Positions 51,101 to 62,600 of a stretch of DNA of 64,000 bases are shown piece after piece. The stretch's first letter is position 1. Each line of letters begins with the position of its first letter. Origin of the DNA: Vanessa cardui (Eukaryota > Arthropoda > Insecta > Lepidoptera > Nymphalidae). The notes under the pieces are model-generated. The model was given only the letters and a program-made list of their open reading frames with translations, had not been told where the DNA came from and made no database searches. Location: contig NC_061127.1 in assembly GCF_905220365.1 (NCBI RefSeq), positions 8,184,001 through 8,248,000 of the forward strand, given 5' to 3'. The translations under genes and the position numbers were made by a program.

Positions 51101-54100
51101 ACGACGGCACCGCAAACACCCAGACCCAAGACAACATAGAAAACTAATGGTAATCTACATCGACTCGGCCGGGAATCGAACCCGGGACCTCAGAGTGGCG
51201 TACCCATGAAAACCGGTGTACACGCCACTCGACCATGGAGGTCGTCAAAGCATTCCTTGCTTTCATTGTTATAGCGATGCTCCAAATATTTACATTTTGT
51301 TTTTACGTTCATTTCAAGTCTATATGTAATGTCATCGCCACAATCTGTGCAGTCTTTTTAAAAGATGCAATACGTATGTTTAACATACCGTGTTAATGAT
51401 AGAGTTCTATCACGAGTGCGCCGACGTCGGGGTGACCAGGGCGACCGACGCAAGCGTCCACGAGAGATCGATCTCGATCTAAAATTAAATCACAATACTT
51501 ATTGTCTTAAAAAGCAAAATATCACAACTTTTTTAGGAGTCAATTGCAATCATGTTAAATTGTTAATTATTCAATATAAATATATACATTAAAAAATAAA
51601 ACAAGATTATTAAAAAAAAGTCGAATAAAAAGATACCTAGAATATCGGAGCCTGCTCGTAGCCCGACTGCGAGGGCGAGCGCGCGGTGAGCGCGGAGAGC
51701 GCGGAGAACGCTGAGAGCGCGGAGAGCGCTGAGAGCGAGGAGAGCGCTGAGAGCGAGGAGAGCGCGGCGAGCGGGGAGAGCGCGGGGAGCGCGGCGAGCG
51801 GGGAGTGCGCGAGCGCGAGGGGCTGCGGGAGCCCGAGTGTGCGCGCCGACGCTCTTCCCGCCTCTTGGCTCGCATCTCTTTCTCGCGTATCATTCTATTG
51901 AATGCCTCCAGCGGGTCCTCATGCCTACGAAATATTACACTATAAATACTTTACGTTTAAATAACACATCGATTTTCATTTCTACGCAGAACTTAAAAAC
52001 GCGTAAGTTAACTGCAATTCACTTTGTAATTTAAGACATACCCGTTGGGCGAATCCTTGATACCGGGTGGGGGCGGCTGGTATGGCTCCGGCGGGAAACG
52101 CTCGTACGCACCTGCGCGCCCGTACGCAGGACTGTTGATTAATTAATACTTTTGTGAGAAAAATTAAAAATCCCATCACAGAAACACTCCATTGTAATCA
52201 GATTTAATGAAAATATCTTTGAAGTGATAACTTCTTAAAGGAGGGTAAACTGCTTTGTTACGTAACGCGTTACGACGCCAGTCTGTCTGGCTTCCTTTTC
52301 TCTCACGCATACAATAACAAACACAAAATTGAAATATACACATAAGAAAATATTTAAATAAGTTAACAACAAATATTACTGATAAGGAAACCAAATTCTA
52401 CTAAAAGCTGTTTTAGAACTCTGTTACCAATAACATACAATGATTTTTAAATTGAATGAATAACATCTTAAAACATAAACGGCATAAGGAGCAGATGTAT
52501 AGATGTAATATAATAAAATGCGTAGAAAAGGATCAGACTTATATGACTAATTTATTTTTTTCCATTTAACGTAACTACAAACTTACTTGTTGTAATGCGA
52601 TGGCGGCGGAACTGCTGGCATGTAAGGAGGCGGACCGCGATTATACATCACCTAGAATTAATAATAAAATTATATTCCTTATCATAAACTATAACAGTTA
52701 AATTTAAATACCTATATAGAATATCGAAAAGGCTATAAAGAATATCGTAAAGTCTTAGGGCCAATTTTATTAACACTTAAATGGGCCGAACTCAAAAATC
52801 AGATTTTCATATCTTAAGTATATGTTCTTGGGTCATGTAAGATACCAGTATACATAAAAACATATATAAATTATTGAAATTGAAAATAATGATGTTTTTA
52901 TGGGTGGGAAATTATTTCCCTTTGCCTGTTCTAAACTAAAATCATCTTCAAAACATGACGACTGCTTCCTAACAGTGAATCGAACATATTACGACACCGA
53001 ATACCACGTATAGAAGTATTTCCATATTTTACAAGCTGCGGGCGATTACACTTATTTCGAACATTAGTTCTCTGACTCGATGGGTCGGCGCGTGACATTT
53101 TATAGTCTATAATTTTGCCTTTTAAAAAATAACTTGGCAATGATTACCAGGATAATTACTAAACATTCAAAACTTATGGATTGATTATATACTAACTTGT
53201 GACGACATCGGATCTCTGCGTTCATCGATAGTCGGTGTACTGGCACGTTGCTCATCGATTCTCGGCATCTAGTAACAGAAAATGACTATATAAACACTTA
53301 AACGTCATACATCTTAGTACATCTTGATCACTAGAAGTCAAATTTAACGATATACTTCTAAGGTAATACTTCAAATTCGTTGACACTTACATTAATAGGA
53401 GGTCCATCGATACCAGGTAGCTTCATAGCAGGTGGTGGTCCTGAAACAAAACAAATGTAATTACAGTCAAATGTTTCTAATAACTAGCAATTATTTCGCT
53501 GACACAGAAAATTAATGTTCAATATAAGAAAACCCATCACCAGTATCGAGTCGTTCTTAAAGCTATCATAAAAATAACATAAAATAGTTTAAAAACATTT
53601 ACGAGTGCAGAGTACATTACCGCCAGTGATAATAATAAAAGCATAAAACTACAGCACTTTTTATTTGAACAGGTTACGATTCATCGTTTAACCGACAAGG
53701 CAACATCTCGATCAAACAATCGGCCACTACTAATAAACGAAAACGTATAACGTATGAGCTATTTGTAATATACATCCAACATTCAATGAGTAGCATGCAT
53801 AGCTGTGTAGCGGTTGCTATGAGTACCGTAGCGCGACGAGCGGTGTACGGTCGCGTGTCGATCGCGGTGCGGGCCGAGGGGCGCGGGGGGGCCGAGCGCC
53901 GCGTAGGGCGCGGGGGGCGCGTGGGGCGCGGGGGGCGCGTGCGGCGCGTGCGGGCCGAGCGGGGCGGGCGGCGCGGGCGGCGCGTGGTGCGCGTGCGCCG
54001 GCGGCACGGTCACGGTGATGTTGTCATCGGCCGAGCCGTCCGAGTCGTCGGCCCGCGCTCGGCCCTCGCGCGGCTCCCGAGCGTCGCCCGCACTGCCCGA

Positions 54101-57100
54101 CGCGCCCGAATCTACCACAGGCCATGCATTACACGACTCGTACGAATTACGCCCGAACGATTTCGTCCCATTTCATGAATGTTTTCTATTGAATCCTACC
54201 GTGACCAGTAGATACGTTTTGAGTTTAATTACATACGCTTGTTTTGTTTGCTTTGAAGTACTTTACCTTATACTTAAATAACTATTCAATTTTTTTTTTT
54301 TGTAAGTATCAATGTATTTTTGACCTGTAAAAGAGGAATGAGGATTGGGTGGAGAAGCAGCTGATAATTACAGTTTTGATTATATACTAACCATTATTTG
54401 CGGGAGCTGGTTGCACTGGTCCATTAACAGGTTGGGCGGGTACCGGGGCCGGTGGTTCTGGAAGTACCAAAAACCACTATAACTATAATCTTCAGGCTAA
54501 TAATTTAATGTACATTAAGTATATGTTTATAAAATATTATTGCTCTTGGGTATTTGTTACCACTTATTGTTATTGAGAACCCGTTGCAGTAAATATCATG
54601 AATGCAACTGTACATAGATTTCAGTATTTTCAAAAATGAAAATTATTGACAATTATTATATAATTTACCTATGACAGGTGGTGCGGCAGACGGCCTGTGT
54701 GGCGCTCGCCGACAGTACCCAGTTTGGTTGCGAAATGCCGACACCGAATTCCTTAGAAATCTGAAAATATAATGCAGATGTACAGCTACAATTAATGATT
54801 ATTTTTCAATAAATAACTTTTTAGTTTTTAAAATTATGTAGAAGTATTTCTCCTCCCTAACATTTTAAGTATGGAAAGCAAATTTCAATTCCAGGAAAAA
54901 AAAATATAATCAGTCAACTTGGACCGAAATAACAGTATTAAGAAAAAAAAAACAGATTTATATGTGACAGTATTTCAAAAACAAAATAAAAAATTGTTGA
55001 TGATTTTTTTTCTACTATAAAATTACTAGTTACAAACCAGTAACCAGTAAGTAGTATAGAATACATGAAATATTGATTAATTTTCATTCAACATCATTTG
55101 CTACATGATTTGACTGTTGACTTCAGATACATAGAGTGATGAAGATGAAGGATATGTTTTTCGTCTTCTGTCTATATGATTTTAATTGAAATTTTATACA
55201 ACACTTAATATTTTTTACGATATGTAAAAGGCAGCTATAAAACTCCTATCTCCTTTTGATATGCTTAACAACTACAAGAGTGAACAATCTTTTCTAAGAT
55301 GTTGTTGTAAATAATATTGTTACCTATTAGGTATTAAAGTTGTTGGTGCAATTTCCTTTTCCCGACAATCTGGACATTCATGATCTTCAGACTCTAACAG
55401 AGCTCCACGAATACCTGTAATGAGCATAATAAATATCCAAATATTTATTTGTATATTGTATAAAATGCTGCTATTTTTAATACATTTTATTTATATATAT
55501 ATTTTTTTATATTATTATATATATTCTTTTTTTTAATACATTTACATATAATTAAGCTACTACTACTATTCACATTTATCACAACAAAACACCAAATTAT
55601 TTAATTATAGCTATTTTTTGTGTATGTATTTCTGTTGCACAGATAATATAAATAATATTTAAGAACAGTGACAGTAAATATTACAAACATTCGTCACAAA
55701 AAGAGTTTCCACAGCAGGGAATCATGACAGCATCCGTGAGCAGATCTCTGCAGAGGCTACATAGAAGCTCGTCTGGAATAGTTGGCTCAGGAGCGACTGG
55801 CGCATTTGTAGGTGTGTCTGCACCACCTGCATTTTCAGATGCCAAGTAAGCCTCACTGCAATAAAAAATATAAGAAGATATTAAACATTGAAAATATATA
55901 TATAGAAAACATATATATATAAAGTAAAATAACACTTACTGATCTACAGCTGGGACAGCAAAAGTACCGCTTGGAGTCATCATGGCTCCAGGTGCTTTTG
56001 GACCGTCCACTGGTACCATAAAACTACGGGGTATTCCTGTACTTCTCCTTATCTCTATTGGATCACCCTAAAAATTATATCAAAATTGAAAAGTTGCTTT
56101 TTCGTTTCTTAACCATATCTTTAATATAATTATGTATTGGATTAGATTGGATTTTTGGTTCAATTTATATTATAAATTTAAAACCAATATTAGTTATTAT
56201 ACAACCAACAAAAGCCATTGTCTTTATTGTTGTATATATGTACAAATATTACCATTAAAACTTCAAAATAGTGATTTTTATTAAAATACTAGATGATTTT
56301 GGAAACAGTTTTTGCCTATCAAACCCCACACCATGGTAGCTCATGTTTTAGGGCATGTGATATACATACCATAAATTATGGCTTTTAATATAATTTGACC
56401 CAATAACCATCATTAAAAATGTGCTTCAGGAATGAATATAATATAAAAGGAAATAATAAGAATATTAGATAAATCTTACAGAATTGGCAGCTGGACAATC
56501 TTTGATCCAATGTCCCTTTTTCTGGCATTTATAACAAATATAATTGGATGGAACAGCACCTCGTTGGTTCTGTCCTCTAATTTTTTGATAACTAGAACAG
56601 AAAAAATACATTTTTATAATACCTAAACTAACTGCCTAGTATAATATAAATAGACCTAAGTTTAATAAATTTTCATATTCAAATATCAAACCAATCATAT
56701 TCAATTCTGTTTGCTTTAAACCAAATGAGTTTATATAAGCCAACATTTTTTTATGATTGATTTATTTTACAATATACTAGACTAAAGCAATTTTCAATTA
56801 ACACAGTTCAAGCACAATAACTATATGGAGGGATTTTTTTTTATTATTGCAAAGTATTTTTCCACTGTTTTTAGTAGATTATTTTTGATTCTAAGATGGA
56901 AAAGAAAAAATAGAAATTTGAAGTATTATGAACTTATTTGCATATGAAGGTAAAGTGTTCTCACTTTATGCTCACAATTTATTAAGTTCATGCCACACAT
57001 TAGCTAATATATAGTCTATTCCAATGGAAATAAGAAAAAAGATAAATAAACAACTTTGACCTTGAATTGACATGTCATTTGAGTTAACCTAGTGTGGAGA

Positions 57101-58649
57101 AAATTATTGAGTGACTGGATAATGAATGCTAAGGAATGATATAGTAATATTTTTTGGATTTAAAAATTATTTTTTAAGTAATATTTAAATAAATTATAGA
57201 TATTGCACATAATGAAATGATTAGCAAGCAGCATTTTTAGTCTTAAATAAAAATTAATTTGTTAGTTTTGATTTAGATCTTCTTTGTTCACAAAAAACCT
57301 TATTAACTTGTAAATAGATTTTATTTTATTTTCAATGGTAAGTCATACTCATAAAATCGGTTTTCGTTACTTTAGAGGTAAAATTGAAGTGGATTTATGT
57401 AGTTAAGTGAAATAATGTTGTATTACAAATGAAGAACATAATCAAGAACTGTTTGTAGTAAATCATTTAGTGTAGTTATCAAAAAAGACTTGTTATATTG
57501 AAAAGTATGGTGTGTTTTGGTTTTTTCTTATTGTCATTGGAATGGAGTATAGATCTAGCATTAGCTAACGTAGATCTGACCATAGGATAATTTAGATAAT
57601 AAAGAATAAATCTAGAAATAACTGATAGTATTTTTTCACCATTATTGCTGCCATTAAAAATTAAATATTATACAAACACAAAAACAACAATTACAGGTAA
57701 TTCTATAAAAATTGGCATAGTAATTATTGTTAGTGACTAAAAATTAGAAATAAAGTTGACTGATTTTGCCATCATATACAAACAAAGTTTTTAATGAACA
57801 AAATGAGTTTTAGAGTTTGTTATTAACTTTTATATTATTAACTAGGGCATAAAAATTAAACTATACTTATAGAAATGTTGCTGAATATGTTTTAAATAGT
57901 TAGCTTTCATTCTACAATTTCTAACATTTTTAACATTTGTTTATATTTATTTTTAGTGCTAATGCACTGCAACTGTTGGAAATAATCCAGCATTAGTATA
58001 TTGTGAACATCTTCTTACTTGCTGGGATCATAATCAAATGTTGACTGAGTTATCATAGCATTAATTTTATCCTGCTCGCTACCTTCCATGCGAGACAAAT
58101 CGGCCAATCCCTTGTTAACTGACACATCTTTTTGAAGTGCTGACTGACTATTATTTGACCCTTCCCACTGTTTCTTTGGCTGCTGAGAAAGAGGTACTCT
58201 GGCCACTAGAAGTGATGTGTTCTTTGGAATTAATGTATTGTCATCCACATAAACTGCAATATAATTACGACTTGTTAACATATAAAACGCATGATTTTGT
58301 CATACTTAAAGAAGTAGTGAAAGTAGTTATAACATAAAGTTATAAGTAAAATAAATTGCTTGACCCATATTTCAATAATTCGTATTAGAAAATACGATAA
58401 CTTTTGTGGTTAGGATTAAAAATATATTCGTTTAGATATATTACTAGGTATCCTTCGTTTATGGCATATATTTGATTACCAACCTTCTTTTGTCTGCGCA
58501 TTAGTTATCTGAAGATCAAAGTCAGATGTTTTTCCTATGCGCTTTTGCTGTGAAATTGCAGCTTTTAAATCTCCTACTGAAATATGTAGTCCATCAAAAG
58601 TAACGGTGTCATAATCCAGTGCACTTTTGAATTTGTAGTGCACAGACAT
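33179..58649 (-). CDS. RBBP6/SNAMA homologue, RING E3 ubiquitin ligase linked to mRNA 3' processing
   Basis: Seventeen exons read on the minus strand: 58649-58484, 58253-58019, 56591-56480, 56067-55940, 55855-55689, 55414-55324, 54760-54669, 54457-54392, 54111-53827, 53440-53391, 53268-53197, 52651-52587, 52131-52042, 51924-51637, 51478-51389, 50997-50797 and 35969-33179. They sum to 4989 nt, 1662 residues, with every phase intact. Domains: DWNN ubiquitin-like fold (1 to about 78, DYDTVTFDGLHIS), zinc knuckle C153-C156-H161-C166, and RING at C246 to C286 (CSLC...PCCGNSFCDEC...CPDC). Proline-rich, SPR/RS-repeat and GC-rich exons follow, then a 930-residue last exon with YRD repeats, RS/RD-rich stretches and a Lys/Ser tail. 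In animals this family scaffolds cleavage/polyadenylation and ubiquitinates p53- or YB-1-type partners in the nucleus. The least certain junction is the exon 9 acceptor (54112), which lacks a clear pyrimidine tract but keeps phase. Confidence 0.93.
36000..40977. other. Long AT-rich stretch of the last RBBP6 intron, no gene seen
   Basis: Very AT-rich, with poly-A/T runs and a small TAAG tandem repeat near 37794-37810. Two less AT-rich islands stand out, 36680-36790 and 40390-40560, but neither encodes anything I recognise. All open frames here are short and low-complexity. Confidence 0.4.
40978..41100 (+). repeat. Unclassified interspersed repeat (pair with 6829-7060)
   Basis: CTTCGCACGGGTGCAATGCTG and CGACATCACATTAGAAACTTC match the phrases of the copy at 6829-7060. 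It directly precedes the hAT remnant. Confidence 0.5.
41280..43090 (+). pseudogene. Decayed hAT transposase (TTF/ZMYM1-like)
   Basis: Pieces of a zinc-finger MYM/TTF-type hAT transposase lie in order but in different frames. A TTF-like start (WLIYSKKY, CVLFGSQSKG; 41420-41510) is followed by KFRDLLGIRVPAGDKILELH (41827-41886) and NAQYTSI. Then come FIGQGYDGASAMNGSFNGAQ (42118-42177) and LYVHNSAHSLNLAIADT (42205-42255), the hAT core. A C-terminal part follows with ENSEEY and FIPVIDHIINHLSDK (42806-42890). Stops and frameshifts occur throughout, so the copy is old and inactive. No TIRs were found. Confidence 0.75.
43300..43965 (+). mobile_element. LINE 3'-end fragment (RT C-terminus and tail)
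   Basis: The reading frame has VDRFKYLGHWVSE, FVRCSKQAKLTLFNAYCQSF, CSLWVDFTQRAYSALRIQY and then, after a frameshift, FRILFGLPRFRSASSMFGEA. It ends at PLIYRWVQIHDPF and a stop near 43743. This is the C-terminus of a CR1/Jockey-like reverse transcriptase. The tail ends in TTATTATTATTA (about 43943-43955). The 5' part is missing. Confidence 0.75.
44330..46130 (+). pseudogene. piggyBac-family transposase remnant
   Basis: The acidic N-terminus (LEEAVIAVLEDSDSEVDYEF, about 44347-44405) runs to a stop at 44685. After a frameshift, the DDE core is open from 44750 to 45388 with FKKFLGILILSGYHKLPRED, the first catalytic Asp in SIDESMVKYFG (about 45100) and the second in VFFDNFFTNY (about 45340). A stop follows LVDLKK at 45386-45388 and the frame then continues (GYRATGTIRNN). 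The third Asp is in NKNMGGVDELV (about 45715-45745). A cysteine-rich C-terminal piece with CVVCHARQCKKCLKTLC lies at about 46030-46085. All three catalytic aspartates survive, but at least two frame breaks make it a pseudogene. It is not obviously the source of the MITEs, because their ends were not found here. Confidence 0.85.
46296..46710 (+). repeat. Array of degenerate short repeats upstream of the MULE
   Basis: First come three ATTCGTCGAAAA/AATTCGCCGAAAA units (46296-46345). Then about nine copies of a degenerate unit CAACTATAGCGGAAAATATT follow at roughly 30-45-base spacing between 46395 and 46710. They lie within 100 bases of the first MULE-associated frame and resemble subterminal repeats of a DNA transposon. 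Confidence 0.6.
46790..47182 (+). CDS. Unrecognised 130-aa open frame associated with the MULE
   Basis: An ATG-initiated frame in good context (AAAAATGG) for a basic protein of 130 residues with WIELIKKNSWLSLQDVIG, WPEFIRQMFW and a Tyr/Arg-rich C-terminus (RDRRQKVAARYQYYNDP). I do not recognise a family. Its stop overlaps a consensus splice donor (GAT|GTAAGT at about 47179), and an acceptor (CGACTCACAG) lies 20 bases before the MULE start codon. It may therefore be an upstream exon or an accessory frame of the same transposon. Confidence 0.5.
   Translation: MVTRTSTWIELIKKNSWLSLQDVIGDAKTWPEFIRQMFWNRNFNDHNRMIVVNFAIVNGVGDEFLHEVLSFTLQNTYNRDRRQKVAARYQYYNDPIKGEERRSRSYSFDLYHRRLVTLSGKFYQKPTVSM
47550..49028 (+). 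pseudogene. MULE transposase with FLYWCH-type zinc finger, one internal stop
   Basis: A single reading frame runs from ATG 47550 to 49028, interrupted only by TAG at 48357-48359. The N-terminus has a FLYWCH-like finger (VYWKCVERG, C, HNH; about residues 30-75). The MULE catalytic core follows with FVDGTIGAF (first Asp, about 48090), VMLDMEQAVVKAL (second Asp, about 48280) and FCNFHLN (C-x2-H, about 48340). After the stop the same frame continues with NNGVQGWHRGFNEIV (about 48660-48700), typical of the MULE C-terminus. With only one defect in about 490 codons this is a young copy. The right end and TIRs are not recognisable. Confidence 0.85.
49105..49350 (+). mobile_element. Copia-type LTR retrotransposon fragment (RNase H)
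   Basis: TRKHLKRLLKYLQKNKSYGLVYMKD, in two parts, is followed by GFVDADWASCTLNRSSYTGF and CFMMSGCVIL. This is the Ty1/copia RNase H signature (DADWA, RxSxxGF). Stop codons follow at about 49296. It begins only about 80 bases after the MULE frame ends. No LTRs were identified. Confidence 0.8.
49351..50365. other. Intron sequence between Copia fragment and MITE, nothing recognised
   Basis: AT-rich, with a less AT-rich part at 50030-50360. It could include leftover retrotransposon or LTR sequence, but I found no paired LTR, coding frame or RNA gene. Confidence 0.35.
50366..50703. mobile_element. TA-flanked MITE, copy B (338 bp)
   Basis: A second copy of the element at 7444-7790, with the same inverted ends (ACATCTAAGTTGTGTCGTAC on the right), interior phrases and TA on both sides (50364-50365, 50704-50705). 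It lacks a few bases found in copy A. It lies 93 bases from an RBBP6 exon. Confidence 0.8.
51018..51242 (-). mobile_element. tRNA-derived SINE, copy 2
   Basis: The reverse complement carries the tRNA-like head with A-box TGGTCGAGTGG and B-box GGTTCGATTCC, and the same body as the copy at 28607-28833. It fills much of the 390-bp RBBP6 intron between 50998 and 51388, in the same orientation as that gene. Confidence 0.85.
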
Positions 58650-59631
58650 TTCCGTAAACAGCAGTACATTAATATTTTATGTAACATGACAATATATATT
58701 CACGTGTTTAAATTGAACTGTTTTAACAAGCTATAAGCTTAATGAAGAGTCCCAAAAATGTAAATATTTTCCCTTATTAATCACTCACATACGATACAAT
58801 ACAAACACTAAGACCTACTATAATAATTATTTGGTTTTGTACATTTATTCTCGGGTACTTAATTACAGAAAATAATCAATATTTCGCTGAGCCTTTCAAA
58901 TGCTTGCACCGCCATTTAAAAACTTATGTACAAGCTATTGCAAGTATTGCATGTTATCATCTAAACCACAGATACACAATACTGACTGTAGTAAAAATAT
59001 TTAAGATTTTATAAAGGTAATTTACACTATCAAATTTAATGTGTTAATTTTAACAGCAAAAAATGTATCAAAAAATTAATTCGTACTTAAAAAATGCATT
59101 TTATTTTACTGAAAGGAAATTATACATTTCATTCACAATAAATTTTTGACACAATTATTCAGGTAAAAGTTCAAGCAATAGTTATATAAGTTACTGCTTT
59201 ATGCTTGTTATGCCTTAAATTCGTGGATAACAGTTTTAACTCTAATTCTTTTATAATTAGCAATAAAATATAATTTTTTACATTATTCTTAAATTGATAA
59301 CTGGCAATATAAAATAACAGGAAGTGTGAAATCATAAATGATACATTTATTAAATAAAATCTTATCAAGATATAATTATCTCCTACATTTTCAATTAAAT
59401 TACAGCAAAAAAAAAATAAAAAATAATACAATAAAAAAAGTAGCATAATTAACATCATAGAAAGTTATAATGAAATAGTTACTTATGACTACATATTTGG
59501 CAAATTGCCATGAACTTCCGGTGTAAGATAAAGACACACGCGGATCTATCGAGAAAAGAACGCGAATAATTATAAAAATATCTAGAAAGGAAAGACTTAT
59601 TTATTAATTTTACATTGCCTCCTTTTTAAAA
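58650..59631. promoter_or_regulatory. Divergent promoter interval between RBBP6 and eRF3
   Basis: The two start codons point away from each other across 982 bases. The interval is AT-rich and must hold both 5' UTRs and promoters, possibly with non-coding exons. No TATA box stands out. The frame at 59171-59458 on the minus strand is low-complexity and hydrophobic and is not supported as a gene. Confidence 0.6.
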
Positions 59632-62600
59632 ATGTCCAATAACGGTGCTTCGGACTCTTGGGAAAGTCAAGCTGATGTTAATGGTGAACAAGGTGCAAAA
59701 GATGATGTGTCTACAAAATTTTCCACGTTGAATGTAAATGCCGTGGAATTCGTGCCTTCTTTTTGTAAGCCTTCCCAAGATAATGACAATAGCGATACAC
59801 CTAATTCGCCACAAAAATCTGAAAGTAGATCTACAAATTCCGCTGAGAGTCCTGTCTTAAACGGTAAGTCACGTCTTGTCAATGTAACTTACTTTACTTA
59901 CTATTATATCTATTATTCTCTTGAATATAACTTAGAACACTCTTTATTTTTAATTTAAATACAAATCAGCTTTAAAAAACCATTATAATCTGCTTAGCGG
60001 TAACTAAGCGTATTTGCGGTCTTATTTTTTTTTCTGAATCCAGTTCTAACGGGTTACGTCGGGACACGCGGCATGACTTTACTAATTCTGGGTTAACTTT
60101 CTCTTTAAATAGTTACTATCACTGTGAAAAAGTATTGAATCGATTATTATTTTGGATTTTAATTTGTGATGGATCATTCTTTCACTAATAAAGGTATTTT
60201 TCCGACAATATGCAACGTTTCGCTTAAATGTGAATACATACGTTTTGTGTATAGTTTTTGTGTTAAAATTTATCATTAAAATTATTAAAACAATATCCAT
60301 TACACAAAAATATTAAGTGCTGTGCATATTGTAGAATTTTTTCTCCCTTATTTTCAATAAACATATTGGTGTTGAAGGATGTGGTGATGGAGCTGAAAGT
60401 GGTGACGGTAGAGCGGCATCCGCATCACCCCGGGTTGAGGAACCACCTCCCGTACCGCCAGCCGTTGCTCCTGCGGACGCTCCTGCCGACGATCCTGCAG
60501 ACGACCAAGCCGGTACTCAAGCCCTTGCTGCTGCTGACATCGCGCCTCTGCCCGTCCCGCCTGACGTATCTCCTACGGCCGACAGCTGGGAAGCTGAAGC
60601 TGATGATCCACTACTCACCCCTGAAGATAACAATGATGAAGAAGAATTAGAGCAACAGGTCAGAAGCTAACTTTAATAGTTTTTATATTTGGTATTTAAG
60701 TGATTACACCATTTGATGGTAATTGCTCTTGGCTAATGACTGCCAATAAAATGCCTCTAACCTTAAAATAAATGTAGGCATCAAAATCATTCACCCAAAT
60801 CAAATATAGACATTTTAATTTGGAGAATGCTAGTTTAAAAAAAAACATAACTATTTACATTCTATATAACAAGATTTTAATAAATAATGAAATATCTCAT
60901 TTATTACAGGATTATAAAATTATTAATCATGTATATACATATTATTTAATTTGTAATCTATTAGAATTAATAGATATGGTTTTTCTACTTTTACTGAGCT
61001 AATTGTCGGTGTTATTGTATATAATTTGGGTAAACAAAAATGTATTTAAATTACAATTTAGGAGGATGAAGAAACTGCAAAGAAAATTCCAAAAAAGAAA
61101 CCTGTTCGAGTTGAGGATACACGTAGCAAGAAGGAACATGTCAATGTAGTATTTATTGGACATGTAGGTCAGTATATATTTTTCAGAATATTTTCATAAA
61201 TTTGTTAAAATTGCTTTTCTAAAATATAATAAATACATTTATAATTTAAAGATGCTGGAAAATCCACCATTGGTGGACAAATAATGTCATTAACGGGCAT
61301 GGTGGATAAAAGAACATTGGACAAATATGAAAGAGAAGCAAGAGAGAAATCAAGAGAGTCATGGTATTTATCCTGGGCTCTTGACACTAATCAAGAAGGT
61401 ATTCTATTTTATTATATTTAGTAGTAAAGTAGCCTACTGCAAAAAATTGTCATTGCATATCATTACAGTTTTATCACTTTTAATGTTAATGATTGATCCT
61501 ATTTACAATAATCCCAATGTTTTATGCTTTAAATTGATCAACCCATCTTTTATAAACAACATAGGTGATTGAGATTGGTAAAGGAACTTTTTATCTTTTT
61601 ATTTACACTATCTTTTTAATAACACTTTATATGTTGCTTCTTTTGTTGTCTCCATACTATGACAACATTGCATCTTGAAAACCACTATTAAAAATAATAC
61701 CCCACTTTGTCTAAAATAATATCTTATAATAATGATGCTAAAACAGCATTTTGGGATATTACAGCCAAAACTTAGCCAGCTAGCTAGACAATCTGATTTG
61801 TAAAAAATTTATTAATTACCTAAACTTTTCTGTGACATATAATATTTTAGATAAGTATTTCTATTAATTACTGATAAAGTATTTAGATGATTAATAATGA
61901 AATACAGATTAAATATATCTCTAACTCACTACTCTGTATTTAGTGTCAACTAATCCACATGAGAATCCTAAACTAAGAACTATTTTAGAAAACCTTATTT
62001 ATATTTTGTTGCCCTTTACCAATATGTAAATAAACAAGATAACTGGTAATAACTACCTGATTTATGCATATAGAAAGAAGTATTTAAATACTGTTGTATT
62101 AACCTTAGTTTTATTTTTGTAGAACGAGACAAAGGAAAGACTGTAGAAGTTGGTAGAGCATATTTTGAGACTGAAAAAAAGCATTTTACAATTCTCGATG
62201 CGCCTGGACACAAGAGTTTTGTGCCCAATATGATTGGAGGTGCGGCGCAGGCTGACCTTGCTGTGCTGGTATGAATTTTTAATATTTTGTTGTTAATTTG
62301 ACCTCAGGACATAGTTTTTTAAACATTCCTTGGTGTTATCACCCATGCAACAGATGGGTCACAAATTAAATAAAACAATATATTCTGTGCCTTTTAGTTT
62401 TTCAATCATAGGTCAAACAAATATATCTTTATTTTATACTGTGAATTTTTTTTAACAATAACATTATTATTACCTGCTCCTATTATCATTTCAACAATAA
62501 CACTTAATAAAACTCTAAAAAAGTAGTTAGATTACTAGTATAAAATTTTTATAATGTACTATCAATCATCTGATGTTTGCAAATGTATTATCAACCATAA

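Noticed and set aside
50758..51129. Ala-rich minus-strand frame and plus-strand Arg/Ala-rich frames at the GC-rich exons
   Set aside because: They are alternative readings of the RBBP6 exon 16 repeats. Only the RSPL frame keeps phase with neighbouring exons.
53786..54178. 130-aa Arg/Gly-rich plus-strand frame
   Set aside because: Antisense of RBBP6 exon 9; GC-rich repeats create long open frames on both strands.
59171..59458. 95-aa hydrophobic minus-strand frame upstream of eRF3
   Set aside because: Composition is driven by AT-rich DNA; no start context, splice signals or similarity support it.
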